This document shows, piece after piece, positions 22,092 to 30,800 of a DNA stretch of 64,000 bases. How positions within the stretch are numbered: the first letter of the stretch is position 1; every line of letters begins with the position of its first letter. The stretch lies in the NCBI GenBank assembly GCA_029262375.1, contig JAJCZM010000051.1, positions 1 through 64,000 on the forward strand, read 5' to 3'. Made by a program: the position numbers and the translations under genes. The DNA is from Deltaproteobacteria bacterium (GTDB lineage: Bacteria; Desulfobacterota; Binatia; UBA1149; SPBQ01). Under the pieces are notes generated by a model. That model was not told where the DNA came from, made no database searches, and saw nothing but the letters and a program-made list of their open reading frames with translations.

Positions 22092-24584
22092 TCAGGCGGC
22101 CGCCGTTCGTTGCGCGGCCGCCTTGAGATCGGCAACCGCGTTCTCGAACCCCTCGCCGATGTCCCACAGCGACGGCAGCGTCTCGCGGCAAGCGAGCAAG
22201 CCAACGTCGACGCGGTCCATGTTGCTCAGAACGGTTACGTTCAAACCGATTCCCTCGCCAATCGGCCCCATCGGGTAGATCGCTTCGACTCGAGCGCCCG
22301 CCATATACAGAGGGATCGGGGGGCCGGCCATGTTCGAGACCACCAGGTTTGCTATCGACGGCAACAGGTTCGCGAGCTTCAGCTTCGAGAATGCCTGAGC
22401 GCCTACGGCCATCGCTGCCGGCCAGGCCAGGTCCAGCCATCCCATGAGCAGGTCGCCTTCGACAGCGAAGAACTCACGCTTGGCAGCTTCGGTTTCCTCG
22501 TGGATGGTTTCGAGCAGTCGCTCGGCATCGACGATATCGGTGGGGAGCTTGACCGTCATCGTCGCAACCTTATTAGAGAACTCCTGCTTCTCGGCAGCCG
22601 TCTTCATGGAAATCGGAACCGCGCAGAGCATCGGCTCGACCGGTAGATCGTCGTCTGCTTCGAGGTAGCGACATACGGCCAGGGTACAGGCTGCCAGGAC
22701 GACATCGTTGACCGTTACGCCGAACGCGTGCTTGATCTGTTTGATGTCGTCGAGGCTTGCGCTTGCGTAAGCGACCGCACGGTTGGGAGTCAGCGCGCCG
22801 CCGAAGCGCGTGCGCGGGGCGCCTGCGAATACCGATGTCAGTGCATCCAGAGTCGAGGTTCGTTTGCTTCGCACGGCGGTGCGCCGAACGAAGCCGGTAG
22901 CAGTGCTCGCAACCAGCGACGCAGTCGTGAACGGACTCGGTATGCTCGGGACCAGCGCCGCGCCGGCGAGGGCAAGTTGAGAGGGGAGCGGTGCGGGGTG
23001 CCACGGTGCCGGCGTTGCGTGGTCATCGGCAAGCGGTTCCAGGTCGAGTAGGCCGGCCATCTGATCCGCACCAGATGCACCATCGATCATGCAATGGTGC
23101 ATCTTGGTTACCAACGCGACCCGACCGTCGGCGAGACCATCGACGTACCACATCTCCCACAGGGGTTGGGATCGATCGAGAAGTTCTCCCGCGATTCGTC
23201 CGACCTCCTCGGCCAGCTCTCGCAACGATCCGGGCTGACGAAGCGTGAGGCGATGAACGTGATTCTCGACGCGGAAGTCGGGATCGTCGACCAGCAACGG
23301 TCGATCCAGACCAAACGGGACTTCGATGAGTCGCTGCCGGTACGGAGGCATGAGATGAATGCGCGCCTTCAAGTTGCGAATAACTCGGTCACAGTCGAAG
23401 GCCCCATCGGGGACAGTCGAGGGATCGAGGATCATCGTACCCAACGTGTGCATGGGCATGGTGGCAGTCTCACCGTAGACGAACAGCGAATCTTCGCCGG
23501 ATAGTCGTCGCGGTCCGGGGCTATTGGATTTTTCGTCCATTGGTTGCGCCTCGTTTTCGGTTTCCTTGTCGTGCGTTCGCAGTGCTGTAACCACCAGAGG
23601 ATCCGGCGAAGCAGTTGCTGTCTTCGTACGCTTCTCGGTTTCCGTTTCGGTTTCCGTATCGGTTGTCTGTGTGTCGCCGCGTTCGGTCGCTGCCAGGCAG
23701 TGAAGGTGCTCCACGCCATCGAGCCCGCGCGGCGCCCGACCATTGTTCGCCGAAGATGACGCCGCTCGTTCAAGTTCGATGACACGATCGACGGCTCGCA
23801 CCATGGCTTCTTCAAAGCACGCGTGATGGCGCCCGTTGACGAAATGACCGCAGCAAGCCACGTGCAGCTGAGCGGCCGACGGCAATCGCTCGGCTACGTC
23901 GCGCACATGCGTCGCGGGAATCAAGCGATCACGGCCAGCCCACAGGAATGCGGCCGGTATCGCGAGTTCGGGCAGCCGGGTCCACACGGACTCCGGACCC
24001 TCGGCAGGATCGAGCATCAGTTCACGCGTAGCCGAGATGAAATGCCTGCGTGTGGACGGGCAGGCCAGGTAGTACGCAACGCGTACGCTCGCTCGAGCCA
24101 ACCAGTCGTCCTGTAAGCTCGGATAGGCGTCCAAGTACGAACTGAGTCGTTTGAGCAATGGCCATGCGAGCTCGAGTGGAACGCGTTCTGCCAAGCCAGG
24201 AGAAAGAAGGTAGCCGACGTTGGAGCCCCAGCGTCGATGAAGCCAAGGAAGATAGGTCGCCGTCAGCGCGAGGCCGCGGAAAGCAGTGGGTTCGATTAAT
24301 GCGGCTTCGAGTGCGACGCGGCCACCGAGCGACATGCCCAGTAGAATAGGCGGCGTCTCGAGGCTTCGCGCCAATTCAATCACAGGCTCGGCCAGGCGCG
24401 CGGCGGTGAGTGGTCCGTCGTCTCCCGGGCTCTGACCGAAGCCGGGCAGGTCTGCCCCTAACGTACGTAGGCCGCGGCGCTGAAGCCTGGCGCCCACGCC
24501 GGCGAACACAGTCGATTCGAGCGCGAGAGGATGCAGCGCGATCACGGGATCCCCCGACCCCCAAGTTTGGTAGAACATGGACAC
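22092..24584 (-). CDS. Alpha/beta hydrolase - WS/DGAT fusion protein
   Basis: One open frame of about 830 residues joins two enzymes. The N-terminal part (about 1-290) is an alpha/beta hydrolase: nucleophile elbow GMSLGG (near 82), acid in WAGRDRLIP, histidine in CCGHFVNG. A Thr/Glu-rich linker (about 300-360) is coded partly by 12-bp repeats. The C-terminal part (about 350-830) is a full WS/DGAT: GEDSLFVYGETATMPMHT, HHCMIDG near 497, and GPPIPLYMAGARVEAIYPMGPIGEGIGLNV. The GTG at 24584 is chosen because AGGAG lies 5 nt upstream; an ATG at 24578 is the alternative. An internal ATG at 23540 has GAGG 8 nt upstream and could give a free WS/DGAT. Both active sites look intact. It sits between two other hydrolases on one strand. 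Confidence 0.85.
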   Translation of the reverse strand: MSMFYQTWGSGDPVIALHPLALESTVFAGVGARLQRRGLRTLGADLPGFGQSPGDDGPLTAARLAEPVIELARSLETPPILLGMSLGGRVALEAALIEPTAFRGLALTATYLPWLHRRWGSNVGYLLSPGLAERVPLELAWPLLKRLSSYLDAYPSLQDDWLARASVRVAYYLACPSTRRHFISATRELMLDPAEGPESVWTRLPELAIPAAFLWAGRDRLIPATHVRDVAERLPSAAQLHVACCGHFVNGRHHACFEEAMVRAVDRVIELERAASSSANNGRAPRGLDGVEHLHCLAATERGDTQTTDTETETETEKRTKTATASPDPLVVTALRTHDKETENEAQPMDEKSNSPGPRRLSGEDSLFVYGETATMPMHTLGTMILDPSTVPDGAFDCDRVIRNLKARIHLMPPYRQRLIEVPFGLDRPLLVDDPDFRVENHVHRLTLRQPGSLRELAEEVGRIAGELLDRSQPLWEMWYVDGLADGRVALVTKMHHCMIDGASGADQMAGLLDLEPLADDHATPAPWHPAPLPSQLALAGAALVPSIPSPFTTASLVASTATGFVRRTAVRSKRTSTLDALTSVFAGAPRTRFGGALTPNRAVAYASASLDDIKQIKHAFGVTVNDVVLAACTLAVCRYLEADDDLPVEPMLCAVPISMKTAAEKQEFSNKVATMTVKLPTDIVDAERLLETIHEETEAAKREFFAVEGDLLMGWLDLAWPAAMAVGAQAFSKLKLANLLPSIANLVVSNMAGPPIPLYMAGARVEAIYPMGPIGEGIGLNVTVLSNMDRVDVGLLACRETLPSLWDIGEGFENAVADLKAAAQRTAAA
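23634..23657 (-). repeat. 12-bp in-frame tandem repeat coding a Thr/Glu linker
   Basis: Two adjacent 12-bp units (plus strand CTCGGTTTCCGT then TTCGGTTTCCGT) differ at one base. On the minus strand each codes Thr-Glu-Thr-Glu. Because the unit is a multiple of three, copy changes would lengthen or shorten the linker between hydrolase and WS/DGAT domains without a frameshift. Confidence 0.75.
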
Positions 24585-24649
24585 GTCTACTCCTGCACTG
24601 TTCTCCCCACTCCATTCATAGCATGCGGCACCCGGTTTGCATCGCCCGA

Positions 24650-25531
24650 CTACGCATTGGCCGAGCTTTTCCCCACGTGGGTTCGCTCTAGAAAAGTGCG
24701 GACGAGACGAGGCCACGCACGGATCTCGTCGAGGCTGCTCGCGATGTGTAGTTCCGCGTTAGGCATCGCCTCGGCGACTTTCCGAGCCGACGAAATCGGA
24801 TGCACGGGGTCACGCGGCCACGCCAGGATCAGTGTAGGTACGTCGATCTTCGCAAGTTCTCCGACATCGGGCAGGTCCGATCGCGCCGCGCCTTCGAGAG
24901 CCGACGTCAACGCGCGCGCGTCGGCCTCAGCCAAGTGGTTGACGAGTGCGCGCTGCATGCGAGCGAGGATCGAGTCGTCGCGGCCCAGTACCGGGATGCT
25001 ACTGAGTAGGCGGAACGGAGCAAGACCTAGCCAGCCGACGATTCCGGCGCCGATCCGGTATGCGAACGCCTGACGCGGCCTTGTCTCCCACGCCGTAGGC
25101 GGCGCGACGAGTACCAATCCCTTCACACGCTGCGGCGCGACCAGGGCCGCATGTAGCGACGTTGCGCACCCCATCGAAACACCGCCGAAGTACGCCTGCT
25201 GGTGACCGAGCGCGCTGGATAGTTCGAGCACGTCGAGCGCCAAGGACGGCCAACGGTAATCTTCGGCATCGTAGGTGGCTTCCGATTCGCCATGACCGCG
25301 GGCGTCGTAGCGGATCCAGCGGATGTCTAGCTTGCGCGCATCGTCTGAGTTTTCATCTCGCGACCAATCGAAAACGCCGACCTCGATCTCTTGAGCGACA
25401 CTCGTCATGAGGCCGTGCCCCCATATGAATGCGGTGCCCTCGCCGCGGGAACGAACGACCAAGTCTACACCGCGTACGCGGACTCTCTCTGTGCTGAAAC
25501 CGTCGCTTCTGTTTTCCATTCTGAGTCTCAT
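24650..25531 (-). CDS. Alpha/beta hydrolase, apparently lacking the catalytic His
   Basis: A 293-residue alpha/beta hydrolase. The oxyanion segment is WGHGLMTS, DARGHGES follows, the nucleophile elbow is GGVSMGC (Ser near residue 121), and the acid is in LAWPRDPVHP (near 238). Where family members end with GHxxxxE..., this one reads IASSLDEIRAWPRL, with no histidine. Either another His serves or activity is lost. The start at 25531 or 25519 (MENRSDG) cannot be decided. It lies 65 bp upstream of the fusion gene on the same strand, probably the first gene of the lipid operon. Substrate is unknown. Confidence 0.82.
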   Translation of the reverse strand: MRLRMENRSDGFSTERVRVRGVDLVVRSRGEGTAFIWGHGLMTSVAQEIEVGVFDWSRDENSDDARKLDIRWIRYDARGHGESEATYDAEDYRWPSLALDVLELSSALGHQQAYFGGVSMGCATSLHAALVAPQRVKGLVLVAPPTAWETRPRQAFAYRIGAGIVGWLGLAPFRLLSSIPVLGRDDSILARMQRALVNHLAEADARALTSALEGAARSDLPDVGELAKIDVPTLILAWPRDPVHPISSARKVAEAMPNAELHIASSLDEIRAWPRLVRTFLERTHVGKSSANA

Positions 25532-25587
25532 GTTACCGGAGACTTACCGGTATCCCGAGAGCCGTGCGGTGTGCGCTCACTTGGACG

Positions 25588-26430
25588 TCAGAAAACGATG
25601 GGCAGCTGCAGGTGCGCTTCATAGATGAAGTCGCGGTGCGCCCGCAGCCGCGCCGTCAGTGCGCGGTCGATGTCGTCGTTCACGCTGCCGTAGAACTGCG
25701 GCTGGCGGAAATCCGTTGCCATCGGGCAACGGTCTTCGGGCATCGGGTCTACAAAGCCGCATGCCGTGGCCCAGTAGATGTCGAGCGCCGAGAGTTGCTC
25801 ACCCAGCAGATAACGGCTGCCGCGCGCGTGTTGTGCCGCAAGTTGCGCGTCGAGGACCTCTAGTATTTCCACAATCTGGGACGACGCGCGCGCAAGGTTC
25901 TTCTCGCTGTAGCCGTACTTCGCGCCGAGATGCGCGAAGAACGCGCGCTCCGGAGCATCATCGGGCAACGACGCCAGCGGCACCGACGTCATGAAATGCC
26001 GCTTGGAATAGCACAGCCCGGTATCACCCAAGAGTTCGTTAGCAAGACCGAACATGCGGATCCGATCGGCGGGATCGGTGGGAATCAAAGAAGGCTCGGG
26101 ACTGAGTCGCTCGGCGAGGTAGAGTTGGTCGTTCCATAACGACCGCGGACGCTCGTCGTTCCAGATAACCACCGGTGCACTCGATTGCGCCGTCCATTCG
26201 ACGAGCTCGCTCTGGCTGTTCTCCATCCCGACGAGAACGTCAGACGAGTTTTCGTTCGAGCTTCGCACGCGAGTGTAATCGAGGCCTTTGACGTAGTAGA
26301 CCCCTTTACACGCTTCGTGCCACGGCCCGGGGACAGCGAACGCCCCGAGGACGATACGCAGACCCGACATCCGCTTCGCTTCGCGGATCGAGATGTATTC
26401 GAGTTTGATGTCGTCGGCTTGGATGGTCAT
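25588..26430 (-). CDS. Glutathione S-transferase-like protein
   Basis: A 280-residue GST-fold protein. An N-terminal thioredoxin-like segment (RIVLGAFAVPGPWHEACKG, then SAPVVIWNDERPRS) is followed by an all-helical C-terminal domain with the N-capping motif LLGEQLSALDIYWA. It is longer than most GSTs, and a WT-type pair binding glutathione cannot be pinpointed. The start at 26430 (MTIQADD) overlaps the stop of the upstream GST in an ATGA, so the two are translationally coupled. The residues in the frame upstream of 26430 are a shadow of that GST gene and are rejected. Confidence 0.8.
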   Translation of the reverse strand: MTIQADDIKLEYISIREAKRMSGLRIVLGAFAVPGPWHEACKGVYYVKGLDYTRVRSSNENSSDVLVGMENSQSELVEWTAQSSAPVVIWNDERPRSLWNDQLYLAERLSPEPSLIPTDPADRIRMFGLANELLGDTGLCYSKRHFMTSVPLASLPDDAPERAFFAHLGAKYGYSEKNLARASSQIVEILEVLDAQLAAQHARGSRYLLGEQLSALDIYWATACGFVDPMPEDRCPMATDFRQPQFYGSVNDDIDRALTARLRAHRDFIYEAHLQLPIVF

Positions 26431-27131
26431 CGTTTGCCCGTCGTCCGACTCTCTATCTGGATACCTGTACTGGATACCTGTACTGGATACTCGCGCGGGT
26501 GCGCTCGCATCCATTCTTGAATGCGCGGATGCGCGGCGACCGTCTCGCACACGACACCGAGTTTCGGCCACGGTTCGAGCGACAAGTCGGGCATGAGGTC
26601 GCGCAGACGGTCGAAGAAGTTGAACACGCAGACATCGGCCCAGGTCATCGTGTCGCCGACCATCGTCGAACCCGCGGCCAGTTTCTCCAGCCGGGCGACT
26701 TGCTCGGGCATGCGGGTCTCTCGCCACTGCGCGAGCATTTTGTCGCGCTCGTCTGCGGCGAACATGGTCGTACCTGGTGCGCCGGGAACCCCGTTGAAGA
26801 TCATCTTCGTCGTTTCGGCCAGCGTGTCGTTGCAGTACACGATGATCATATCGACGCGTGCCGCATCGATGGGATCGTCCGGATACAGACCGGCGAGTCT
26901 GGCAGCGAACCGCGCAATGCTTTCTCGCTGCGCTAGCATCACGCCATCCACTTCGAGAGCAGGAACTTGGCCGAAGGGCAGGCGTGTTTTCAGCGCCGCG
27001 TCGTTGGTGAACTCTTCGAGTCCGTAGCGCACATCTTCAAACTCGATGCCGCCGGCGGCGAGCATCAGGCGGGTCGGCTCGCCGATTCCCTTCGTATCGA
27101 AATAGTAAAGCGTGATCTGTCGTTCGGTCAT
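26427..27131 (-). CDS. Glutathione S-transferase (sigma/alpha-like)
   Basis: A 234-residue GST. It begins MTERQITLYYFDTKGIGEPTRLML, with the catalytic Tyr region (LYYFD) and the glutathione-binding LPFGQVPALEVDGVMLAQRESIARF, typical of the sigma class. The C-terminal domain has the N-cap box TWADVCVFNF. The last 20 or so residues (after MRAHPREYP) come from a 13-bp tandem repeat and do not look conserved. The reading frame runs into the next GST gene in an ATGA overlap. Likely a cytosolic detoxification or isomerase enzyme; substrate is unknown. It diverges from a PAS histidine kinase. Confidence 0.9.
   Translation of the reverse strand: MTERQITLYYFDTKGIGEPTRLMLAAGGIEFEDVRYGLEEFTNDAALKTRLPFGQVPALEVDGVMLAQRESIARFAARLAGLYPDDPIDAARVDMIIVYCNDTLAETTKMIFNGVPGAPGTTMFAADERDKMLAQWRETRMPEQVARLEKLAAGSTMVGDTMTWADVCVFNFFDRLRDLMPDLSLEPWPKLGVVCETVAAHPRIQEWMRAHPREYPVQVSSTGIQIESRTTGKR
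26459..26491. repeat. 13-bp tandem repeat (2.5 copies) in the 3' end of a GST gene
   Basis: GGATACCTGTACT occurs at 26459-26471 and 26472-26484, with a partial third copy from 26485. The unit is not a multiple of three, so gain or loss of one copy would change the GST's last residues and uncouple or fuse the ATGA junction with the downstream gene. Confidence 0.85.
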
Positions 27132-27320
27132 GCGGCGGGTGTGTCCTCAGCCAAAAACTCCAAGCGCAGTCGCGAAATATCGCCGCAGCGTCGGGTAGTC
27201 TTGTTTACTTAGATTGGCAGTTTAATGCACGTGCCGGAATGGATTTGACCTAGCCCGCCCAAGTCGCCCATAGACAATGGAGAGTCTCGGGCAGCACTTC
27301 CCAGAGACGTCCCGCTGGCT

Positions 27321-28469
27321 ATGACCGAAAGGAAGAAGCTACGCCTATCGCGCCCGCCGAACGCGTCTCACGGGATGCGCTTCAGTCGCGAACTGCCACT
27401 AAGCAATCTCGGCCTGTTTCTCGATTCGATCGTAGAGAATCTGCCGAACATGATCTTCGTCAAGGACGCGGAGGAGCTTCGGTTCGTGCTCTTCAATCGT
27501 GCCGCCGAGGAGCTGATTGGTCATCCGCGCGAAGCGATGCTCGGGAAGAATGACTACGATCTCTTCCCAGCCGAGCAGGCTGAATTCTTCATACGCAAGG
27601 ACCGAGAAGTCCTGGCCGGAGGAGAGCTGGTCGACATCGCCGAAGAGCCGATCCACACGTTGAATCAAGGCACGCGCATTCTCCACACGCAGAAGATCCC
27701 TATCCACGGCGAGGACGGTCAGCCTCGATTCCTGTTGGGAATTTCCGAGGACATTACCGAGAAGCGGGAAGGCGAGCGCCGCCTGCGTCAGGCCGAACGC
27801 CTAGCCTCAGTCGGAACGCTGGCAGCCGGGATTGCTCACGAGATCAACAACCCGATCGGCGCGATACTCTTGCATGCGCAGGCAGCGAAGCGATTGGATC
27901 CGAGCCGGCAAGAAGAACTGCAGCACATGATCGGTCAAATCATCGAGCAGTCGATGCGCTGCGGCCGTATTGTCCATAGCGTGTTGCGCTTTGCGAAACA
28001 GGGCGCCAACAAAGAGCGGCTGACCGACATCAACAGCTGCGTACGCAGTGCGCTGCACATCGTCGAGGGAGACGCCAAGAAGCGCGGTGCTTCGATCACG
28101 CTGCGTCTGAGCGAGGAACTCCCAGCGGTCGGCGTTAACTCGACCGAAGTTGAGCAGGTGGTGGTGAATCTCCTGCAGAATTCCATCCAGGCCGCTGAAA
28201 CCGGAGTCAACGCCACGGTGACGACGGCGACTGTCGGCAATCGGCTGCGTCTCACGGTGGCTGACGATGGACCCGGGATACCCCTGGAAAAGCGCGAGTA
28301 CATATTCGACCCTTTCTTCAGCGGAGACGAGGATAAGGGCGGTACCGGACTCGGACTCAGTATCGTGCGCGGCATCATCGAATCGCACAGCGGTACGATC
28401 GAAGCGCTCTTTCCCGAGGAGGGTGGAACAACGCTCGTCGTCGATCTTCCGGTCGGGCAAGCTAGATAA
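27321..28469 (+). CDS. PAS-domain sensor histidine kinase
   Basis: A 382-residue kinase. A PAS domain (about 30-155: LDSIVENLPNMIFVKD, then ISEDITEKREGERR) leads into HisKA with the phospho-acceptor in AAGIAHEINNPIGAI (His near residue 173). The HATPase domain shows N box LLQNSIQAAE, G1 DDGPGIP, F box IFDPFF and G2 GGTGLGLSIV. No membrane helix is present, so it is a cytoplasmic sensor, the PAS ligand being unknown. No response regulator gene is adjacent, which makes it an orphan kinase here. It is convergent with the methyltransferase gene. Confidence 0.94.
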   Translation: MTERKKLRLSRPPNASHGMRFSRELPLSNLGLFLDSIVENLPNMIFVKDAEELRFVLFNRAAEELIGHPREAMLGKNDYDLFPAEQAEFFIRKDREVLAGGELVDIAEEPIHTLNQGTRILHTQKIPIHGEDGQPRFLLGISEDITEKREGERRLRQAERLASVGTLAAGIAHEINNPIGAILLHAQAAKRLDPSRQEELQHMIGQIIEQSMRCGRIVHSVLRFAKQGANKERLTDINSCVRSALHIVEGDAKKRGASITLRLSEELPAVGVNSTEVEQVVVNLLQNSIQAAETGVNATVTTATVGNRLRLTVADDGPGIPLEKREYIFDPFFSGDEDKGGTGLGLSIVRGIIESHSGTIEALFPEEGGTTLVVDLPVGQAR

Positions 28470-28473
28470 CGAT

Positions 28474-29481
28474 TTAGTGCTTCTGCGCGACGATTCTCCA
28501 GTTCAGATCTGCGATCTTGGCTTTCTCGGCGACGGTCCAGGCTTCGCCGCCCTTTTGAAGTAGATCGAGCGACTCTTCGACCCACGCAGACAGGACACGA
28601 ATCGCTTCGAGCACTCTGACCACTCGTCGTCCCATGAGAATCAGATCGCGCTTCTGCTCGCATAACGGCCAGGCTTCGCTCTTTGACGGCGCCGAGACGA
28701 GAATCTCGAAACCGGCTCTTTCCAGAGCAGCGCAGACGTCGGCCGGATACATCGATTGGGTGGCCGCGAGCGTCGGAAGGAAGGTTTTGTGAAGCTTCAC
28801 ATGCTCTTCGTTGTTCCAATCGAAGTACGGCGTCAGTAAATACTCAGAACACGCGTATCGGGTTCCGGGTTTGAGTACGCGGTACATCTCTTGCGCATGC
28901 GCGTCCAGCTCTTCCTTCTTGAAGAACGGCCAGACGGCCTGGAAAGAAAAACACCCATCGAAGGTTTCGGATTCGTATTCGAGCGGCTTGTGGTGATCAC
29001 CGACTTTGAAGTGAAGCCGGTCGCTCATGTCGGTTTCCACGGCCCAGTCGATCGCGTTCTCAATCTGGTTGGGGTCGATGTTGTAGCCGGATACTTGGCC
29101 GCCGGTCATCGTGGCGAAGTAGTGCGCGATTCGTCCTCGCCCGCAGCCCATATCCAGTAGATGGGACTGCGTAGGGTCCGCGAGTTCCATTTCTTTTAAG
29201 ACCGCTTGTTCGCACAACAGCTGATTGCCGTACAGCCCTTCCGATTCGTCGAGCTGCGGCGGTATGTACAGCTTTTCCAAATCGAAGACCGACAACATGT
29301 TGTTCAAGACCTTGTAGTAGTCGGCGACGGCCTTGGTTTCGTCCGCGGTCTCGGTCTCCTCACCGGCCTGCATGCGCTGAAAGAACTTATACGCGTCGAT
29401 GCAAGCCTGCTTGTCCTCTTCCGGCAAAGTTGCCAGCCGCTTCAATCCGACGAACGCGGTATTGATTCTGTACCAATTCAC
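28474..29481 (-). CDS. SAM-dependent methyltransferase related to sterol C-24 methyltransferases
   Basis: A methyltransferase of about 335 residues. SAM motif I is LLDMGCGRGRIAHYF (near residue 110), followed by SGYNIDPNQIENA. Further on, EMYRVLKPG, EYLLTPYFDWNNEEH and LEKAGF-like LERAGFEIL segments parallel ERG6/SMT proteins; ERG6 has a closely similar 'NNEEH' element. The C-terminus (LLQKGGEAW... RIVAQKH) resembles the SMT C-terminal domain. The GTG at 29481 is preferred because AGGGGG lies 6 nt upstream; a TTG at 29535 would add 18 residues. Substrate (sterol, hopanoid precursor or other) is unknown; no sterol cyclase is in the window. Confidence 0.8.
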   Translation of the reverse strand: MNWYRINTAFVGLKRLATLPEEDKQACIDAYKFFQRMQAGEETETADETKAVADYYKVLNNMLSVFDLEKLYIPPQLDESEGLYGNQLLCEQAVLKEMELADPTQSHLLDMGCGRGRIAHYFATMTGGQVSGYNIDPNQIENAIDWAVETDMSDRLHFKVGDHHKPLEYESETFDGCFSFQAVWPFFKKEELDAHAQEMYRVLKPGTRYACSEYLLTPYFDWNNEEHVKLHKTFLPTLAATQSMYPADVCAALERAGFEILVSAPSKSEAWPLCEQKRDLILMGRRVVRVLEAIRVLSAWVEESLDLLQKGGEAWTVAEKAKIADLNWRIVAQKH

Positions 29482-29661
29482 GATGTGCCCCCTGTTTTGC
29501 GCAACGTGAGGAGGATTCGCGGGTAGGAACTTCAACCCAGCACCTCAAGTCCGATGCCGGGCATTGTGTCTACTCGGAGTGCAGATCACAAAGGTCGCGG
29601 ATACCAGTCAGGACGCCGCACGCCCCTTGGCCTGCCTCACGCCGCGCGCTAGCTTGAACGC

Positions 29662-30132
29662 ATGGCGTCGCTTTCAGGAAGAATAGTCAATTTCATGAGC
29701 CGGCGGTTCCCGTCCCTCATGCATCGCGGTGGGGATCGTCAGGTCGAACAGTTTCGCGCCAGCAAGGGCGCGAAGGGCAACAAGATGATGGGGAAGCCCG
29801 TTTTCTTGCTCGACGTCGTTGGTCGCAAGAGCGGCCAATCGCGGCCGGTTGCACTGATGCTGGTACGCCGCGGCGACGATCTCATTGTCACGGGCTCCTT
29901 CGGCGGCAATCCGAAGGCGCCCAACTGGTACGAGAACCTGCTCGCCGCCGGCGAGGCCCACGTCGAGGTCGGATCGGAGCGCTGGGCGGTCGACTTCCAC
30001 CAACTAGAAGAAGGTTCCGAACGCGAGCAGTGCTGGAAGCTGCTCTGCGACGCGTATCCGGACTTCGCGTCTTACCAGGAACTCACCGACAGACGGTTGC
30101 CGGTAGCACTGCTGTGCCGCAAGGCCGGCTGA
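29662..30132 (+). CDS. Nitroreductase-family (Ddn-like, F420-type) protein
   Basis: A 156-residue protein of the deazaflavin-dependent nitroreductase (Ddn/DUF385) family. Diagnostic segments are LLDVVGRKSGQSRPVALMLV, then LIVTGSFGGNPKAPNWYENLLA, which form the split-barrel and the F420 phosphate-binding region in characterised members. These use F420H2 to reduce quinones or nitro compounds, often at the membrane. Whether this organism makes F420 cannot be told from the window. The short length matches family members. Confidence 0.85.
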   Translation: MASLSGRIVNFMSRRFPSLMHRGGDRQVEQFRASKGAKGNKMMGKPVFLLDVVGRKSGQSRPVALMLVRRGDDLIVTGSFGGNPKAPNWYENLLAAGEAHVEVGSERWAVDFHQLEEGSEREQCWKLLCDAYPDFASYQELTDRRLPVALLCRKAG

Positions 30133-30375
30133 GCCGGTCAGATACTCAACGGATACCTCGACGCGAGCTACGCGCGAGACCCTCTGCATAGCCGACACGG
30201 TCAGTTTCCTCAGTTCCTGAGTGAAGCGGCGCGCTTCTGCCGCCGCTGAACCAAATCTTTCTGAAAGTTTTTTTGCGGACTTTCCTCCCAACGACGCGTT
30301 CCTGTGTGAGGGCAAGTAGACGCGTTGGGGCGCAATAGACGCTGCGCGTCAGCCTTCGAGCAGGAGGAAACGACC

Positions 30376-30759
30376 ATGAGCTACAACTTAGACGAAAGTC
30401 TGGAACCGACGCTACCGGAAGCAGGCCATTTCGAGACGGGCCACGAGGGTCTCATGCGCGCCGTGTTGGTCGACGCACTCAAGGTCTACGAGCGCGGCTT
30501 CGCAACGACAGATGTCGTGCGTCGAAAAGAAGCACGCGAGGTCGCCGGCTGGGTAGCCATCGATGACAACGAGTGGCCGTTTTCCTTCGTAAACGTATGC
30601 ACGTGCCTCGGGGTCGACCCTGACTGCCTTCGTGAAGAACTCCATCGAATGCGCAAGGCTCACGGAGAGAACAGCTACGCGGCGAAGGCCGATAAGCCCT
30701 CCGTTAGACCTGCTGTGGACTTTGAGCGTGCCTTCCTCGGCGGAACCAGAGCGGCGTAG
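30376..30759 (+). CDS. Conserved hypothetical small protein upstream of a sigma factor
   Basis: A 127-residue soluble protein with no recognised domain. A strong AGGAGG sits 8 nt before the ATG at 30376. The central part (ALKVYERGFATTDVVRRKEAREVAGWVAIDDNEWPFSF as split segments, then VNVCTCLGVDPDCLREEL) looks like a compact helical domain, with an LGVDPDCLR turn reminiscent of a DNA-binding or docking helix. Similar proteins seem to occur next to regulators in related bacteria (memory, not searched). It lies 41 bp upstream of the sigma factor start, so it is probably co-transcribed and may have a regulatory role. Confidence 0.7.
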   Translation: MSYNLDESLEPTLPEAGHFETGHEGLMRAVLVDALKVYERGFATTDVVRRKEAREVAGWVAIDDNEWPFSFVNVCTCLGVDPDCLREELHRMRKAHGENSYAAKADKPSVRPAVDFERAFLGGTRAA

Positions 30760-30800
30760 CGATGGCGATGTGCGCGAATGCAAGCACCGAGGAGCGAGCA

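Noticed and set aside
26431..26727. N-terminal extension of the second GST-like gene
   Set aside because: It is in another frame of the first GST gene and shows no GST sequence; the ATGA start at 26430 fits better.
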